Shown: positions 7,978 to 18,801, numbered from the stretch's first letter. The stretch: 64,000 nt of DNA from Kushneria indalinina DSM 14324 (GCF_003385845.1 NZ_QRDJ01000006.1:1052707-1116706); one strand, 5' to 3'. The notes: generated from the sequence alone by a model not told the origin. Made by a program: numbers and translations.

Positions 7978-9717
7978 ATGAGTGCTCAAGCAACACAAGG
8001 CACCGATCAGAAGCTGTCCGGACTGATGGATCGCCTCAAGGCCAATCCGCGTCTGCCCCTCATTGTGGCCGGCGCTGCTGCCATCGCGATTCTGGTCGTG
8101 CTCTTTTTGTGGGCACGTTCTCCCGACTATCGCGTGCTGTTTTCCAATCTGAGCGACAGCGATGGCGGCGTCATCATCGCGCGCCTGGACCAGATGCAGG
8201 TGCCCTACCGCTTCTCGGAAGGCGGCCAGGCCATTCTCATCCCGGCCGAGCGTGTCGAGCAGACCCGCATGGCGCTGGCCAGCGAAGGCTTGCCCAAGGG
8301 CGGCGGTGTCGGCTTTGAGTTGATGGACGGCCAGTCCTTCGGCATCAGCCAGTTTGCCGAACACGTGAACTACCAGCGCGCGCTTGAAGGCGAGCTGGCA
8401 CGCTCCATTGAATCCATTGAGGCGGTCCAGGTCGCTCGCGTACATCTGGCGATGCCGCAGGAGTCCGTCTTTGTCAGGGATCGCCGCCAGCCGTCGGCCT
8501 CGGTCATTCTGACGCTGTATCGCAATCGGGCCGTCAGTGAAGGTCAGGTCAGCGCCATTACGCATCTGGTGTCTGCCAGCGTCTCGAACCTGCCGGTCAA
8601 TCAGGTCACCGTGGTGGATCAAAGCGGCAACCTGCTGTCACAGCCCGGCAGCGAAGGCAGCCGTAACCTCAATGATGCGCAGCTCAAGTACACCAGTCAG
8701 GTCGAAGAAAGCTATCGCAAGCGTATCGAGACCCTGCTGTCCACCATCGTGGGCCACAGCAATGTGCGCGCTCAGGTGACCGCCAACATCGACTTCTCCA
8801 TCGGTGAGCATACGCAGGAAACCTACGACCCCAATCAGGACCCCAATCAGGCCAGCGTGCGCAGCATTCAATCCAGTGAGAGCGAACAAAGCGGCAATGG
8901 CGGTATTGGCGGTGTCCCCGGGGCGTTGAGCAACCAGCCGGCACCTACCGTTCCCTCGCCGGTCGAGAACGCCGCAAACAACGGGCAACAAAACGACGAC
9001 CAGGAGGGTGATGAGGAGGAAAATGTTACGACGCAGGCACCGGCCACACCGCGATCTGCCTCGCGCAGCAGCACGACCAATTACGAGATCAACCGGCTTA
9101 TCCGCCATGTGCAGGAAGACACCGGTCAAGTACAGCGTCTGTCAGTGGCGGTCGTGGTGAACTACCGCGAGCAGACCGGTGAAGACGGCCAGACCGAAAT
9201 GGTCGCCCTGTCCGAGGAAGAAATGAATCGGATCCAGCGGCTGGTGCGGGAAGGCATGGGCTTTTCCGAGGCTCGGGGCGATTCACTGGAAGTCGTCAAT
9301 GCCGCCTTCAGCCAGCAGGCAACACCTGCGTCACCGGAACTGGCCTGGTATGAAAACCCCGAGATCATCTCGCTGGCCAAGACACTGGGACGCTACCTGC
9401 TGATCGCGATTGTCGCCTTTATCCTCTGGCGCAAGCTGCTCAAGCCGCTGGTAGAGCGCCAAAAGGCCATGCTGGTCCCGGCAGGCACCACAGCCGATGG
9501 CAGCACAAGCAATGGCAAGCTGCTGGCCACCGCCGGGGATGACGATGAGGAAGAGGAAGAAACCGAGTCCGATATCGCTGAACAGATTGCGAAAAAGCAG
9601 AAGCGCCGTCAGCGCATTGAACATGAAACCCTGTTGAACACGGTGCGCGAACAGGCTCAGAAAGACCCCAGAATGGTCGCAATGATTATCAGAGGCTGGA
9701 TCAATGGCAAAGACTGA
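7978..9717 (+). CDS. fliF: Flagellar MS-ring protein FliF
   Basis: 579 residues; ATG 7978 has GAGG seven bases upstream, better placed than the GTG at 7975. Two membrane segments bracket the periplasmic part: about residues 30-48 and 470-488. The ring-building motifs are clear ([31 protein letters not shown]...VHLAMP, ASV...[14 protein letters not shown]). An acidic, Gln/Asn-rich insert lies around 300-360, where FliF proteins vary. The C-terminal cytoplasmic tail ends in the FliG-binding segment ([17 protein letters not shown]). FliF forms the inner-membrane ring on which the export apparatus and C-ring assemble. It overlaps fliG by 14 bases. Confidence 0.97.
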   Translation: MSAQATQGTDQKLSGLMDRLKANPRLPLIVAGAAAIAILVVLFLWARSPDYRVLFSNLSDSDGGVIIARLDQMQVPYRFSEGGQAILIPAERVEQTRMALASEGLPKGGGVGFELMDGQSFGISQFAEHVNYQRALEGELARSIESIEAVQVARVHLAMPQESVFVRDRRQPSASVILTLYRNRAVSEGQVSAITHLVSASVSNLPVNQVTVVDQSGNLLSQPGSEGSRNLNDAQLKYTSQVEESYRKRIETLLSTIVGHSNVRAQVTANIDFSIGEHTQETYDPNQDPNQASVRSIQSSESEQSGNGGIGGVPGALSNQPAPTVPSPVENAANNGQQNDDQEGDEEENVTTQAPATPRSASRSSTTNYEINRLIRHVQEDTGQVQRLSVAVVVNYREQTGEDGQTEMVALSEEEMNRIQRLVREGMGFSEARGDSLEVVNAAFSQQATPASPELAWYENPEIISLAKTLGRYLLIAIVAFILWRKLLKPLVERQKAMLVPAGTTADGSTSNGKLLATAGDDDEEEEETESDIAEQIAKKQKRRQRIEHETLLNTVREQAQKDPRMVAMIIRGWINGKD

Positions 9718-10708
9718 AGGCAGTGAAGAAGGCATCGAGCGCAGTGCCATTCTCATGATGGCACTGGATGATGATACGGCCGCCGAAGTCTTCAAGCACA
9801 TGTCACAGCGGGAAGTGCAAAAGGTGGGTATGGCCATGGCCGGGCTCACCCAGCTGACCAACGAGCATCTGTTAGAAGTGCTCAGGCAGTTTGATCATGA
9901 GGTCGAAGAGCTTGGCGGCCTCAACCTGCAATCCAGCGATCATATTCGCTCGGTACTGGTCAAGGCGCTGGGCGAGGAGCGCGCCTCGAGCCTGCTGGAG
10001 GATATCTTTGAATCCGGCAACGATTCGGGCATCGATGCGCTGAATCTGATGGAGCCCAGCGTGGTGTCCGAGATGATCCGCGATGAGCATCCGCAGATCA
10101 TTGCCACCATCATGGTGCACCTGGAGCGCCACCAGGCCTCTGAAGTACTGGCACGCTTTGATGAATCACTGCGTAACGATGTGGTACTGCGTATCGCCAC
10201 CTTCAGCGGCGTACAGCCGGCCGCCCTTCAGGAACTTACTGAAGTGCTCAGCGGGCTGCTGGATGGTCAGAACCTCAAGCGCAGCAAGATGGGCGGCGTA
10301 AGAACGGCGGCCGAAATCCTCAACCTGATGAACTCCACCCAGGAAGAGAGCGTTATCGACAGCGTGCGCCATCATGACGACTCGCTGGCGCAGCAGATCC
10401 TTGATGAGATGTTCGTCTTCGACAATCTGGCCGATATCGACGATCGCAGCATCAAGCGCATCCTGCAGGATGTCGACAGCAACTCGCTGGTCATTGCGCT
10501 GAAGGGCGCACCGGAAGAGATTCGCGACCGCTTCCTCGCCAACATGTCCTCGCGTGCAGCCGAACTTCTGCGCGAAGACATGCAGATGCGCGGACCGATT
10601 CGCCTGTCGCAGGTCGAAGCCGAGCAGAAAAACATCCTGCAGCTGGTGCGCCGTCTGGCCGATGCCGGCGAAGTCACCATAGGAGGAGGCGACGACGCCT
10701 ATGTCTAG
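9704..10708 (+). CDS. fliG: Flagellar motor switch protein FliG
   Basis: 334 residues, normal length. Seen: N-terminal FliF-binding domain ([21 protein letters not shown]), the middle-domain EHPQ motif ([14 protein letters not shown]), and a C-terminal torque helix with charged residues in place (APEEIRDRF...[12 protein letters not shown]). FliG couples the MS ring to FliM/FliN and touches MotA. It overlaps both fliF (14 bases) and fliH (8 bases), indicating tight translational coupling. Confidence 0.97.
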   Translation: MAKTEGSEEGIERSAILMMALDDDTAAEVFKHMSQREVQKVGMAMAGLTQLTNEHLLEVLRQFDHEVEELGGLNLQSSDHIRSVLVKALGEERASSLLEDIFESGNDSGIDALNLMEPSVVSEMIRDEHPQIIATIMVHLERHQASEVLARFDESLRNDVVLRIATFSGVQPAALQELTEVLSGLLDGQNLKRSKMGGVRTAAEILNLMNSTQEESVIDSVRHHDDSLAQQILDEMFVFDNLADIDDRSIKRILQDVDSNSLVIALKGAPEEIRDRFLANMSSRAAELLREDMQMRGPIRLSQVEAEQKNILQLVRRLADAGEVTIGGGDDAYV

Positions 10709-11393
10709 GTCGAACGATCACGCCTCGTGGCAGCGCTGGGAGATGGGTCGTCTGGAACGACGCGAGGCGCGACAGCCCTCTCCCGAGGTGCTGGAGCAGC
10801 ACAATATTCCTCAGCGCCGGGAAGATGACGACGCACGTCGCGAGGCCTTCGAGAAGGCACGTCAGGAAGGCTTTGAACAGGGCCGACGAGAAGGTCATGA
10901 CGCCGGCTATGCCGCAGGACTTGAAGCCGGTCGCGAGCAGGCCCAGCAGGAGTACCAGCTCGAGCTTGAATCACGTCTGCACGAGGCGCTCGCCCCGGTG
11001 GCCGATATGGTCAACGCCTTTGATGCGGCCGCCGGTAGACTCAAGGACGATATTGCCTACACGCTGGTCGAGCTGGCGCTGGAAACCGGTCGGCAGCTGG
11101 CCGGGCGGTCGCTGGAGCTGGCCCCCGAACACATTCTCGATGATATCGAGAAGCTGATGATGGAACACCCGACCCTGGGCGGCACGCCGCGCATCTGCGT
11201 GCATCCCGATGATCTGGTCATGGTCCAGAAGCAGTTGAGCACCCTGCTGGGTGATGCCGGCTGGCAGCTCAAAAGCGATTCATCGCTGTCACGCGGTGAC
11301 TGCCGACTGGAAACCGATCAAATTGAAATCGATGCCACTCGCGATGATCGATGGGAACGGCTGCGTCACGCCGTCGGCCATGGCAAGCACTGA
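10701..11393 (+). CDS. fliH: Flagellar export ATPase regulator FliH
   Basis: 230 residues. The N-terminal third is charged and precedes a GxxxG-type repeat helix ([22 protein letters not shown], about residues 53-74), the hallmark of FliH. The C-terminal part resembles the ATP synthase delta-like domain that holds FliI ([16 protein letters not shown], then [21 protein letters not shown]). FliH dimers bind FliI and dock it to the C-ring and FlhA. The AGGAGG just before the ATG lies inside fliG. Confidence 0.95.
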   Translation: MSRSNDHASWQRWEMGRLERREARQPSPEVLEQHNIPQRREDDDARREAFEKARQEGFEQGRREGHDAGYAAGLEAGREQAQQEYQLELESRLHEALAPVADMVNAFDAAAGRLKDDIAYTLVELALETGRQLAGRSLELAPEHILDDIEKLMMEHPTLGGTPRICVHPDDLVMVQKQLSTLLGDAGWQLKSDSSLSRGDCRLETDQIEIDATRDDRWERLRHAVGHGKH

Positions 11394-11420
11394 TGCCCCC
11401 CGGGACAGGAGACAGCAACC

Positions 11421-12797
11421 ATGTCAGCAAACAGTGATGCCATGCTCAATCAGTGGAAGCGCACGCTGGAAACGGCCACCCGCCGCGTACAGAAGCTGCC
11501 GGCCAATCGTGAACGTGGCCGGCTGACACGCGCCACGGGGCTGGTACTGGAAGCGGTCGGCCTGCGTCTGCCGCTGGGCTGTAGCTGCATGGTCGAGCTG
11601 GCCGACGGTCAGGGAGAAGCCGAGGCCGAAGTGGTCGGCTTCAACGGCGACCGACTCTTTTTGATGCCGCTGGTTGAAACCAGCGGTCTGGTGCCCGGCG
11701 CGCTCGTCTGGCCCGCCAACCCTCGACCGGGCGCCAGCCAGTCCCAGAGCAAGCAGCTGCCGGTGGGCGATGCCCTGCTCGGGCGCGTGGTGGATGCCCG
11801 CGGCCGGGTACTGGATGGCCGTGGCCCGCTGGTCGAGCCGGATAATGTCTCGCTCAATGCCCCAACGCTCAACCCGTTGCAGCGAGCCCCCATCGAGGAA
11901 GTGCTCGATGTTGGTGTGCGCGCCATCAATGCCCTGCTCACGGTCGGTCGCGGCCAGCGTCTGGGCCTGTTTGCCGGTTCCGGCGTGGGCAAGAGTGTGC
12001 TGCTGGGCATGATGGCCCGCTATACCCAGGCCGACGTCATCGTGGTGGGTCTGATCGGTGAGCGTGGTCGTGAGGTCAAGGACTTCATCGAAAACATTCT
12101 GGGCGCCGAGGGTCAGCGCCGCGCCGTGGTGGTCGCCGCACCGGCTGACATGTCGCCGCTTTTGCGTCTTCAGGGCGCCGCCTATGCCACGCGCCTGGCC
12201 GAGGACTTTCGGGATCGCGGCAAGAACGTGCTTCTGATCATGGATTCTCTGACCCGCTACGCCATGGCCCAGCGTGAAATTGCGCTGGCCATCGGCGAGC
12301 CGCCGGCCACCAAGGGCTACCCGCCCTCGGTCTTTGCCAAGCTGCCGGCACTTGTTGAGCGCGCCGGCAATGACGCACCGGGCAAGGGCTCGATCACCGG
12401 CTTTTATACCGTACTGACCGAAGGCGATGACCAGCAGGACCCGATCGCCGATGCGGCGCGCGCCATTCTTGATGGCCATATCGTGTTGTCCCGAAAACTT
12501 GCCGAAGCCGGCCACTATCCGGCCATCGATATCGAAGCATCGATAAGCCGTGCAATGACAGCGCTTATCGACGAACCACATTTCGAGTGCATCAAATACT
12601 TTAAGCAGATGTTGTCACGCTATCAGCGCAACCGTGATCTGATCAGCGTGGGTGCCTACGCCGCAGGCAGTGACAGACTGCTGGATGAAGCCATCAGGCT
12701 CTATCCGGACCTGGAAGCCTTCCTGCAGCAGCGCATGAGCGAGCGCGCCGATGTTGAACACTCGGTAGAAGGGCTCAAGTCGCTTTTAAGCTCATAG
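11421..12797 (+). CDS. fliI: Flagellum-specific ATPase FliI
   Basis: 458 residues, close to the enteric length. Walker A is FAGSGVGKS, Walker B is [12 protein letters not shown], and the [22 protein letters not shown] segment is typical of the F1-like export ATPases. It delivers substrates and chaperones to the export gate from the cytoplasm. CAGGAG precedes the start; spacing from fliH is 27 bases. Most similar paralogues are F1-beta and type III secretion ATPases, but the operon leaves no doubt. Confidence 0.97.
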   Translation: MSANSDAMLNQWKRTLETATRRVQKLPANRERGRLTRATGLVLEAVGLRLPLGCSCMVELADGQGEAEAEVVGFNGDRLFLMPLVETSGLVPGALVWPANPRPGASQSQSKQLPVGDALLGRVVDARGRVLDGRGPLVEPDNVSLNAPTLNPLQRAPIEEVLDVGVRAINALLTVGRGQRLGLFAGSGVGKSVLLGMMARYTQADVIVVGLIGERGREVKDFIENILGAEGQRRAVVVAAPADMSPLLRLQGAAYATRLAEDFRDRGKNVLLIMDSLTRYAMAQREIALAIGEPPATKGYPPSVFAKLPALVERAGNDAPGKGSITGFYTVLTEGDDQQDPIADAARAILDGHIVLSRKLAEAGHYPAIDIEASISRAMTALIDEPHFECIKYFKQMLSRYQRNRDLISVGAYAAGSDRLLDEAIRLYPDLEAFLQQRMSERADVEHSVEGLKSLLSS

Positions 12798-12857
12798 CGC
12801 CAGGCACACCGACTACCAGCGGCCATCCGGCTGAATGTCACTGATATCGAGGGGACC

Positions 12858-13304
12858 ATGTCCAATCATTCATCTCTTGAAATGTTGATCGAGCTGGCCG
12901 AAGGCGATCGTGACGCCGCAGCCAAACTGCTGGGTCAGCTACGCTCGGCACACCAGCAGAGCCATACACAGCTCGAGATGTTGAGTGATTATCGCAATGA
13001 CTACCTGCGTCGTTTCGAACAGGCCATGCAGCGCGGTCTGACCATGGCCTCCATTCAGAACTATCAGCGCTTTTTGTCATCGCTCGACCGTGCCATCGAA
13101 CATCAGCGCCAGCAGGTTGATCAGCATCAGGGCCGTATTACTCGCGGCATGACCAACTGGCAGCAGCAGCAAAAGCGGGTGAACTCCTATGACGTGTTGA
13201 TCAGTCGACGCCGTCAGGAAGCGCAGCACCGCATGAACAAGCTCGAACAGCGCCAGAGTGATGAATATGCCAGCCGGGCCACCTCCGCGCTGGGTGGGTT
13301 CTAA
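12858..13304 (+). CDS. fliJ: Flagellar export protein FliJ
   Basis: 148 residues, normal for FliJ, almost entirely predicted helical and rich in Gln, Arg and Glu, as expected for its antiparallel coiled coil. FliJ sits in the FliI hexamer pore and cycles empty chaperones. Sequence conservation is low in this family, so position between fliI and fliK is the main support, with HQSHTQLEMLSDYRNDYLRRFEQAM typical of gammaproteobacterial forms. Confidence 0.9.
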   Translation: MSNHSSLEMLIELAEGDRDAAAKLLGQLRSAHQQSHTQLEMLSDYRNDYLRRFEQAMQRGLTMASIQNYQRFLSSLDRAIEHQRQQVDQHQGRITRGMTNWQQQQKRVNSYDVLISRRRQEAQHRMNKLEQRQSDEYASRATSALGGF

Positions 13305-13334
13305 CCACGTTTTTTCTGTCAGGAAACATGACGC

Positions 13335-14789
13335 ATGCTGACGCCAGTTAATGCTCAGATCACCTCTCAAGGCTCCGCCAGCGCCAACACCAAAGGCAGT
13401 GACGGTGATAGCGGCTTCGGCGCCCTTTTGAGCGATACAAGGGCGCGCCGCCAGAACGATGCCGGAACGTCAACGGCCAACACCGAGACACGCACACCGG
13501 CGTCGTCCCGGCAACAGGCACGCACCGATGATACCGGCGCTGACCACAAAGACACTGCACTGCAGACAGACAGCGGCGACGCCCTCGCGGACGGTCGCAA
13601 GCCCGTGCAGGCCGATAACGCCCGTCAGACGCTGTCCAGTGCTCTTGAGCAGCTTCAGGGCAATCGTCTGGAAGGCCGTGGGCAACGCGAGGAGGTTGGC
13701 CAGCAGCGCAGTAATGACCGCACCCGGCCGACACTGTCCGACCAGAAAATGGTCGATGGTGCTCGCCAGGAGAAGCTCGCCACCCTGGCCGATGGCCGCC
13801 AGCCCCTTGAAGCGCTCAGCGTCGAGCGTGCCGGCAGCAAGCTGGACAAGCCATTTGCCAGCCGTGCCGACGCCAAAGCCGACACGCTTGATGACAAGGG
13901 CAAGCGTCTGACCGAGAGCGATCAGACAGAAAGCGCAGCCTCACTGTATGGATTGATCGATACCGGCTTTTTGATGCAGGCCTCATCGGCGCAGAAGGCA
14001 CCCACCGGACGTGAAGGCGCCCTGCCCGCTCGAGGCATCATGCTCGAGCAGGGGCTGCGCGGTCGTGACGCCGCAGGACTTGATGGCGCATCGGAGGCGT
14101 TGAAGGGTCGCGAGCAGGAGAGTGCCAGAAGTGACCGTCTTTTCGGCGAGATTCTGCAGCAGCGCGAAGGGCCGCTTGCCCGGTTGAATGGCGCAGGTGC
14201 TGACGCAGCGTTCAATACTCAGACAACCGCATCCACCACCAACGACAGCCCGCTGAACACCCTGTCGGCCTTGACGGGTCAAACCGGCACCAGCCCCATG
14301 GCCCCGGGCGCGGCCCAGGCCGTGGCCACCGCCACCCTGCCTGCCATGGACAGCGATCAGTGGAGCACGGCCCTTGAGCGTCATACCATCAACCTCAGCA
14401 TGCGTGGCGGCGGTGAAGCACGGCTGAACATGAATCCGCTCGAACTGGGCCCGCTGTCCATTTCGCTGAAAATGGGTGAACAGAGCGCACAGCTGCATAT
14501 TGCCTCGCATCACGCCCAGGTCCGTGCGGCCGTCGAAGCCGCCCTGCCGCAGCTTCGTGAGGCGTTCAGTGCCAGCGGCATCGAGCTGGGCCAGGCCTCG
14601 GTCAGTGATCAGGGCAGTTTCCAGCAGGGTGGTTTTCAGCAGCAGCAGGAACGCGCTCCTGGTGCCCTTGCCGGCCGTGATGGCGCCGGCGCTGTCTCCG
14701 GCATCAGTACGGAAGGTGATAGCGACGTGATATCGATTACCCCCTTGAACGGACGATCGCTCAACGGCGGTATCGACCTTTTCGCCTGA
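13335..14789 (+). CDS. fliK: Flagellar hook-length control protein FliK
   Basis: 484 residues. The N-terminal two thirds are low-complexity, rich in Ala, Asp, Gln, Arg and Ser, and would act as the exported molecular ruler. The conserved C-terminal substrate-switch domain is clear at about 350-420: LNMNPLELGPLSISLKM, then AQVRAAVEAALPQLREAF and a GIELGQASVS segment, followed by a Gln-rich tail. FliK measures the hook and signals FlhB to switch export to filament-type substrates. A strong terminator follows. A shorter FliK-like protein is present at 48126-49211. Confidence 0.95.
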   Translation: MLTPVNAQITSQGSASANTKGSDGDSGFGALLSDTRARRQNDAGTSTANTETRTPASSRQQARTDDTGADHKDTALQTDSGDALADGRKPVQADNARQTLSSALEQLQGNRLEGRGQREEVGQQRSNDRTRPTLSDQKMVDGARQEKLATLADGRQPLEALSVERAGSKLDKPFASRADAKADTLDDKGKRLTESDQTESAASLYGLIDTGFLMQASSAQKAPTGREGALPARGIMLEQGLRGRDAAGLDGASEALKGREQESARSDRLFGEILQQREGPLARLNGAGADAAFNTQTTASTTNDSPLNTLSALTGQTGTSPMAPGAAQAVATATLPAMDSDQWSTALERHTINLSMRGGGEARLNMNPLELGPLSISLKMGEQSAQLHIASHHAQVRAAVEAALPQLREAFSASGIELGQASVSDQGSFQQGGFQQQQERAPGALAGRDGAGAVSGISTEGDSDVISITPLNGRSLNGGIDLFA

Positions 14790-14826
14790 TCGTCCCTGCA
14801 GCACTGTCAACGATCTCTTTCAGAGT

Positions 14827-14860
14827 CGCGCTGGTCTCCACCAGCGCGGCTTTTTGTTTT
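14827..14860 (+). terminator. Intrinsic terminator after fliK
   Basis: CGCGCTGGT (14827-14835), loop CTCC, ACCAGCGCG (14840-14848), then GC and a T tract with one G. It ends the fliF-fliK operon and makes fliL-fliR a separate unit. Confidence 0.9.
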
Positions 14861-15043
14861 ATCGACTCGGATAGGCGCCACCCTGAATTTCAAAACGTTG
14901 AGATAACCGTATGAGAGCGCGCTATTTGATCCATCGTTTGGCGCGCCAATCCGTACCATGGCATCAACCCGAACACGCCATGACACATGATGTTACGGAT
15001 TAACGAACAAGTGTTCTCAACCCTGATGGATTGATCTGACGCC
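14861..15043 (+). promoter_or_regulatory. Presumed class II promoter region of fliLMNOPQR
   Basis: The spacer between the fliK terminator and fliL must contain the promoter of the second fli operon. It includes AT-richer stretches (AAAACGTTGAGATAACC near 14891 and GTTACGGATTAACG near 14992). No sigma-28 element is visible and I cannot place the promoter more exactly. Confidence 0.4.
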
Positions 15044-15535
15044 ATGACGACATCTACCGCAACGCCTCCGGCCAAGGCCGGCAGTAAAAAACTCCTCTGG
15101 GTCATTGTCGCGCTGCTGGTCATTCTGGTGGGCATGGGATGTGCCGCTGGCGCCTGGTATTTCCTCAAGGGAGATGCTCCCGCCGAGACAGCACACGAAA
15201 CCGAACAGAGCGCGCCCGCACCGGTTCCGGTCTTTGTCGAGCTCAAGCCCTTTACCGTGAACCTCAATGATGGCAGCGGTCGGATTCTTTATATCGGCAT
15301 CACCCTCAAGGCAGAAGGTGAAGCCGCGGCCAGCACACTCAGGGAACAGATGCCCGAGGTGCGCAATCGCATCCTGATGGTATTGACCGGTCAGCAGGGC
15401 GATCAGCTGACCACGTCGGCCGGCAAGCAGGCCCTGGCACAAGCGTTGATTGGCGCCTTTGAGCAGCCCTTCAATGGCGATACAAGCAGCGTCGCGGTAA
15501 GCGATGCCCTCTTCACCGACTTCATTGTTCAGTAG
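15044..15535 (+). CDS. fliL: Flagellar basal body-associated protein FliL
   Basis: 163 residues. One transmembrane segment at about 17-42 follows a short Lys-containing cytoplasmic tail, and the periplasmic FliL domain follows (FVELKPFTVNLNDGSGRILYIGITLKAE, ...MPEVRNRILMVLTGQ, ending with VLFTDFIVQ-like residues). FliL surrounds the stators and supports torque. The ribosome site before ATG 15044 is weak. First gene of the fliL-R operon, 6 bases before fliM. Confidence 0.95.
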   Translation: MTTSTATPPAKAGSKKLLWVIVALLVILVGMGCAAGAWYFLKGDAPAETAHETEQSAPAPVPVFVELKPFTVNLNDGSGRILYIGITLKAEGEAAASTLREQMPEVRNRILMVLTGQQGDQLTTSAGKQALAQALIGAFEQPFNGDTSSVAVSDALFTDFIVQ

Positions 15536-15541
15536 GTCCTC

Positions 15542-16549
15542 ATGGCAGATGAAATGCTGTCCCAGGAAGAGATCGACGCGCTACTCAAAGGGGTGAGTGG
15601 CGAGGAAGAAGAGACGCGTTCCGGGGACGTTGGCACCAAGCGTATTCGCCCTTTCGATCCAGCCAACCAGCAGCGCGTAGTGCGCGGCCGACTGCAGTCG
15701 CTCGATATTATTCATGAGCGCTTTGGCCGTCGCTTTCGCATGGCGCTGTTCAACCTGATCAGACGTACGGCGGACATTACGGTCGGTCCGGTCAAGATTC
15801 AGAAATACAGCGACTTCACGCGCAATCTGCCGGTACCGGCCAACATCAACATGATTGCGATCAAGCCGCTCAAGGGTAATGCGCTGATCGTGTTTCCGCC
15901 CAACCTGGTCTTTCTGGTGGTGGACAGCCTCTTCGGCGGAGACGGGCGTTTTCTGACCAAGTCAGAAGGCCGGGAATTTACCCATACCGAGCAGCGCATT
16001 ATCCAGCGTCTTTTGAATCTGACGCTGGACAGCTATGCCGAGGGCTGGCAGTCCATCTACCCGGTGGAGCTTGAGTATCAGCGCTCGGAAATGCAGGTGA
16101 AGTTCACCAACATCACCAACAGCGCCAACGAACTGGTGGTCAATACCACATTCCATGTCGAGGTCGGTGCCTTTGGCAGTGATTTTCACATCTGCATGCC
16201 CTACTCGATGATCGAACCCATTCGGGAAACACTCTCCGGACCGCTGCAGCGCAACGACCCGGAAGAGGATCGCGAAAGGATGCAGCGTCTTGCCGGCGAG
16301 GTGAAATCCTCAAGCGTGGATCTGATCGCGGACTTTACGACGATCGAGACCACACTGAGCAGGATCGCAAGGCTGTCGGTGGGTGATGTACTGCCCATCG
16401 ACCTGCCGCAGGACATCAACGTGCGCGTCGACGGTGTACCGGTCATGGCCTGCGATTACGGCAGTCTCAATGGCCAGAAGGGTCTGCGCGTCAAAAGACT
16501 GATCGACCATCGTCCCATCGATGCCAACAGGAACACGCATCATGACTGA
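15542..16549 (+). CDS. fliM: Flagellar motor switch protein FliM
   Basis: 335 residues. The N-terminal CheY-P binding peptide is present (MLSQEEIDALLKGV). The central CheC-like domain includes LVVDSLFGGDGR and the C-terminal SPOA-type domain interacts with FliN. FliM is the C-ring component that receives phosphorylated CheY and flips the rotation sense. It overlaps the likely start of fliN by 8 bases. Confidence 0.97.
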   Translation: MADEMLSQEEIDALLKGVSGEEEETRSGDVGTKRIRPFDPANQQRVVRGRLQSLDIIHERFGRRFRMALFNLIRRTADITVGPVKIQKYSDFTRNLPVPANINMIAIKPLKGNALIVFPPNLVFLVVDSLFGGDGRFLTKSEGREFTHTEQRIIQRLLNLTLDSYAEGWQSIYPVELEYQRSEMQVKFTNITNSANELVVNTTFHVEVGAFGSDFHICMPYSMIEPIRETLSGPLQRNDPEEDRERMQRLAGEVKSSSVDLIADFTTIETTLSRIARLSVGDVLPIDLPQDINVRVDGVPVMACDYGSLNGQKGLRVKRLIDHRPIDANRNTHHD

Positions 16550-17066
16550 TCCCAAAAATCCGGATTCACCCAACGACAAGAATGATGAGATGCCCGATGA
16601 CTGGGCCAGTGCCATGCAGGAGCAGGGCGTTGGCACTGATGAGGACGATATCGACTGGGGTGCCGCCTTTGCCGAGACCGGTGAAACGCCGGAGCATGAG
16701 CTCGAGGCGTCAGCCACCACAGCACCGGCCGCCACAGCACCGGCTGCCGCGGAGTCTGCCAGTGATCGTATCTTCCAGCCGCTGTCGGGCACTGACGCAC
16801 ACGGTCAGTCGCGCGAGCTGGATGTCATCATGGAAATTCCGGTCACGCTGTCGGTCGAACTTGGCCGTACCCGCATGACCATCCGTGAACTTCTGGACCT
16901 GGCCAAGGGGTCGGTCGTGGAGCTTGACGGTCTGGCCGGTGAGCCCATGAATATTCTGATCAATGGCTACCTGATTGCTCAGGGTGAGGTGGTCGTGGTG
17001 GAGGACAAATACGGTATCCGAATTACTGATATCATTACGCCTTCTGAACGCATTCATAATGCTTAA
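16542..17066 (+). CDS. fliN: Flagellar motor switch protein FliN with long acidic N-terminus
   Basis: 174 residues from ATG 16542 (CAGGA nine bases upstream); ATG 16521 in frame is an alternative. The C-terminal SPOA domain is standard (ELDVIMEIPVTLSVELGRTRMTIRELLDLAKGSVVELD...GEVVVVEDKYGIRITDII). The preceding ~85 residues are acidic and Ala/Thr/Pro-rich, longer than in Escherichia coli FliN (137 residues in all). FliN forms the lower C-ring and docks FliH. Confidence 0.95.
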   Translation: MTDPKNPDSPNDKNDEMPDDWASAMQEQGVGTDEDDIDWGAAFAETGETPEHELEASATTAPAATAPAAAESASDRIFQPLSGTDAHGQSRELDVIMEIPVTLSVELGRTRMTIRELLDLAKGSVVELDGLAGEPMNILINGYLIAQGEVVVVEDKYGIRITDIITPSERIHNA

Positions 17067-17119
17067 TCGTTGAACGCGCGCCTCGCTCGTGCTAAGTCGT
17101 CTCCTCTGAATGAAACGAT

Positions 17120-17671
17120 ATGAGTCATCCCATGACCGACAGCCGCATGCGCGAGGCAACTGCCTCCCCCCCTTCAGAAAGCGCCAGCCACTCCGCTGAC
17201 GGCCCGCTTCATGCCGAGGCGCTTCAAAGCGCCCGACATGTCGGTAGCGCTCACATTGCCGTAACGCCTGCCACCTCATCTCCCGGCATGTCTCAGGACA
17301 GTGGACTGGGGATGGCAGGGCTTGGCAAGACGGCACTGGGGCTGGCGCTGGTACTTTTGCTGATCTGGGGGCTTGGCGCGATCATCAAGCGTTTCGGACC
17401 GGGGCGACGCCTTCAGGGACAGTCACTTCGTATCGTGGCCAGCCAGAGCGTCGGCGCCCGCGAGCGCGTGGTGGTCGTTGAAGTAGACGATACCTGGCTG
17501 GTGCTGGGCGTCGCGCCCGGCAGCATTAATCGACTGCATGAGATGCCGGCCAGATCGCAGGAGCCTCTGGGCGGTGCCGGCGCCCCTGTCGATCAGACCA
17601 CTTCTTCTCGCCTTACCTTTTCCGAAAGCTTCAAGCGTGCGCTGTCACAGCGCTTTGATAGGCGTCCATGA
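17120..17671 (+). CDS. fliO: Flagellar biosynthetic protein FliO
   Basis: 183 residues. A polar ~70-residue N-terminus is followed by a membrane segment at about 72-90 ([20 protein letters not shown]) and the FliO cytoplasmic domain ([40 protein letters not shown]). FliO assists assembly of FliP into the export gate. In-frame ATGs at 17132 and 17147 would shorten it; the true start is uncertain. Its stop overlaps fliP by ATGA. Confidence 0.92.
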   Translation: MSHPMTDSRMREATASPPSESASHSADGPLHAEALQSARHVGSAHIAVTPATSSPGMSQDSGLGMAGLGKTALGLALVLLLIWGLGAIIKRFGPGRRLQGQSLRIVASQSVGARERVVVVEVDDTWLVLGVAPGSINRLHEMPARSQEPLGGAGAPVDQTTSSRLTFSESFKRALSQRFDRRP

Positions 17672-18450
17672 CTCATTGTGCCCTGCTCCGTCTACCTCAC
17701 TGGACCCGACACTGCCTGCCGGTGCTTTTGCCGGTGCTGGCTTTGCTGGTGTCACTGCCGAGCCACGCCTCGGCCGAATTCCCGGCCATGACCAGCCAGC
17801 CCATGGATGGCGGCGGCCAGTCCTGGAGTCTGTCCGTCGAGACTCTGGTGCTTTTGAGCTCGATGGCCTTTCTGCCGGCGGCGCTTTTAATGATGACCGG
17901 CTTTACCCGCATCATTATCGTACTGGGGCTTTTGCGCAGTGCGCTGGGCACCCAGTCCTCACCGCCCAATCAGGTGCTGGTGGGACTGGCGTTGTTTCTG
18001 ACCTTTTTTGTCATGTCACCGGTCTTTGAGCAGATCTACGAAACGGCCTGGCAGCCGCTGTCGGAAGGTAACATCGGCATGCCACAGGCTATTGAGACCG
18101 GCAGCCAGCCGCTGCGGGAGTTCATGCTGCATCAGACCCGCGAAAGCGATATCGCCATGTTCGCCGGCATTGCCAATATGCCGGCCATGGAGGGCCCCGA
18201 GGATGTACCCATGCGTCTGCTGCTGCCCTCCTTTGTCACCAGTGAGCTGAAAACCGCCTTTCAGATCGGTTTTACGATTTTCATTCCCTTTTTGATTATC
18301 GACCTGGTGGTGGCAAGCGTTTTGATGGCACTGGGGATGATGATGGTGCCGCCTGCCATCGTCTCATTGCCCTTCAAGCTGATGCTCTTTGTTCTGGTCG
18401 ATGGCTGGGGGCTTTTAATGGGGTCGCTGGCACAGAGTTTTTACATGTAG
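17668..18450 (+). CDS. fliP: Flagellar export gate protein FliP
   Basis: 260 residues. A cleavable signal-like segment occupies about 1-36, as in other FliP proteins, then four membrane segments. Family signatures are visible: [51 protein letters not shown] and [43 protein letters not shown]...[12 protein letters not shown]. FliP builds the pentameric core of the inner-membrane export pore together with FliQ and FliR. Confidence 0.97.
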   Translation: MTHCALLRLPHWTRHCLPVLLPVLALLVSLPSHASAEFPAMTSQPMDGGGQSWSLSVETLVLLSSMAFLPAALLMMTGFTRIIIVLGLLRSALGTQSSPPNQVLVGLALFLTFFVMSPVFEQIYETAWQPLSEGNIGMPQAIETGSQPLREFMLHQTRESDIAMFAGIANMPAMEGPEDVPMRLLLPSFVTSELKTAFQIGFTIFIPFLIIDLVVASVLMALGMMMVPPAIVSLPFKLMLFVLVDGWGLLMGSLAQSFYM

Positions 18451-18520
18451 GCATGGCAATGGCAGCTGGTCGTTTCCAGCGTCATTGTCCCGTGTTATCT
18501 CGACTTCAAGGAGTGACTCC

Positions 18521-18790
18521 ATGACACCGGAAATGGTAATGAGTCTGGCGTATCGCGGCATGATGCTGACGCTTTTGATTGCCGCGCCACTTCTGCTGGT
18601 GGCACTGACGGTCGGGCTGCTGGTCAGCCTTTTTCAGGCGGCCACCCAGATCAACGAAATGACGCTGTCCTTTATCCCCAAGATTCTGGCGGTTTTTACG
18701 ACGCTGATCATTGGTGGCTCCTGGATGCTGGGAACGCTGTCCGATTTTACCCGGGAACTTTTTAACAACATTCCCGGCATGATCGGCTAG
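18521..18790 (+). CDS. fliQ: Flagellar export gate protein FliQ
   Basis: 89 residues from ATG 18521, preceded by AAGGAG at eight bases; this equals the enteric length. Two membrane segments (about 17-40 and 53-74) and the family sequence MTPEMVMSLAYRGMMLTLLIAAPLL...VSLFQAATQINEMTLSFIPK. FliQ subunits wrap the FliP-FliR core of the export gate. Confidence 0.97.
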   Translation: MTPEMVMSLAYRGMMLTLLIAAPLLLVALTVGLLVSLFQAATQINEMTLSFIPKILAVFTTLIIGGSWMLGTLSDFTRELFNNIPGMIG

Positions 18791-18801
18791 AGGGCCCTGC
18801 C

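Noticed and set aside
7777-8622. Minus-strand open frame of 281 codons
   Set aside because: Overlaps the fliF start and its control region on the opposite strand, without recognisable domains.
11424-12581. Minus-strand open frame of 385 codons
   Set aside because: Fully antisense to fliI, which is unmistakable; His/Gly/Gln-rich shadow translation.
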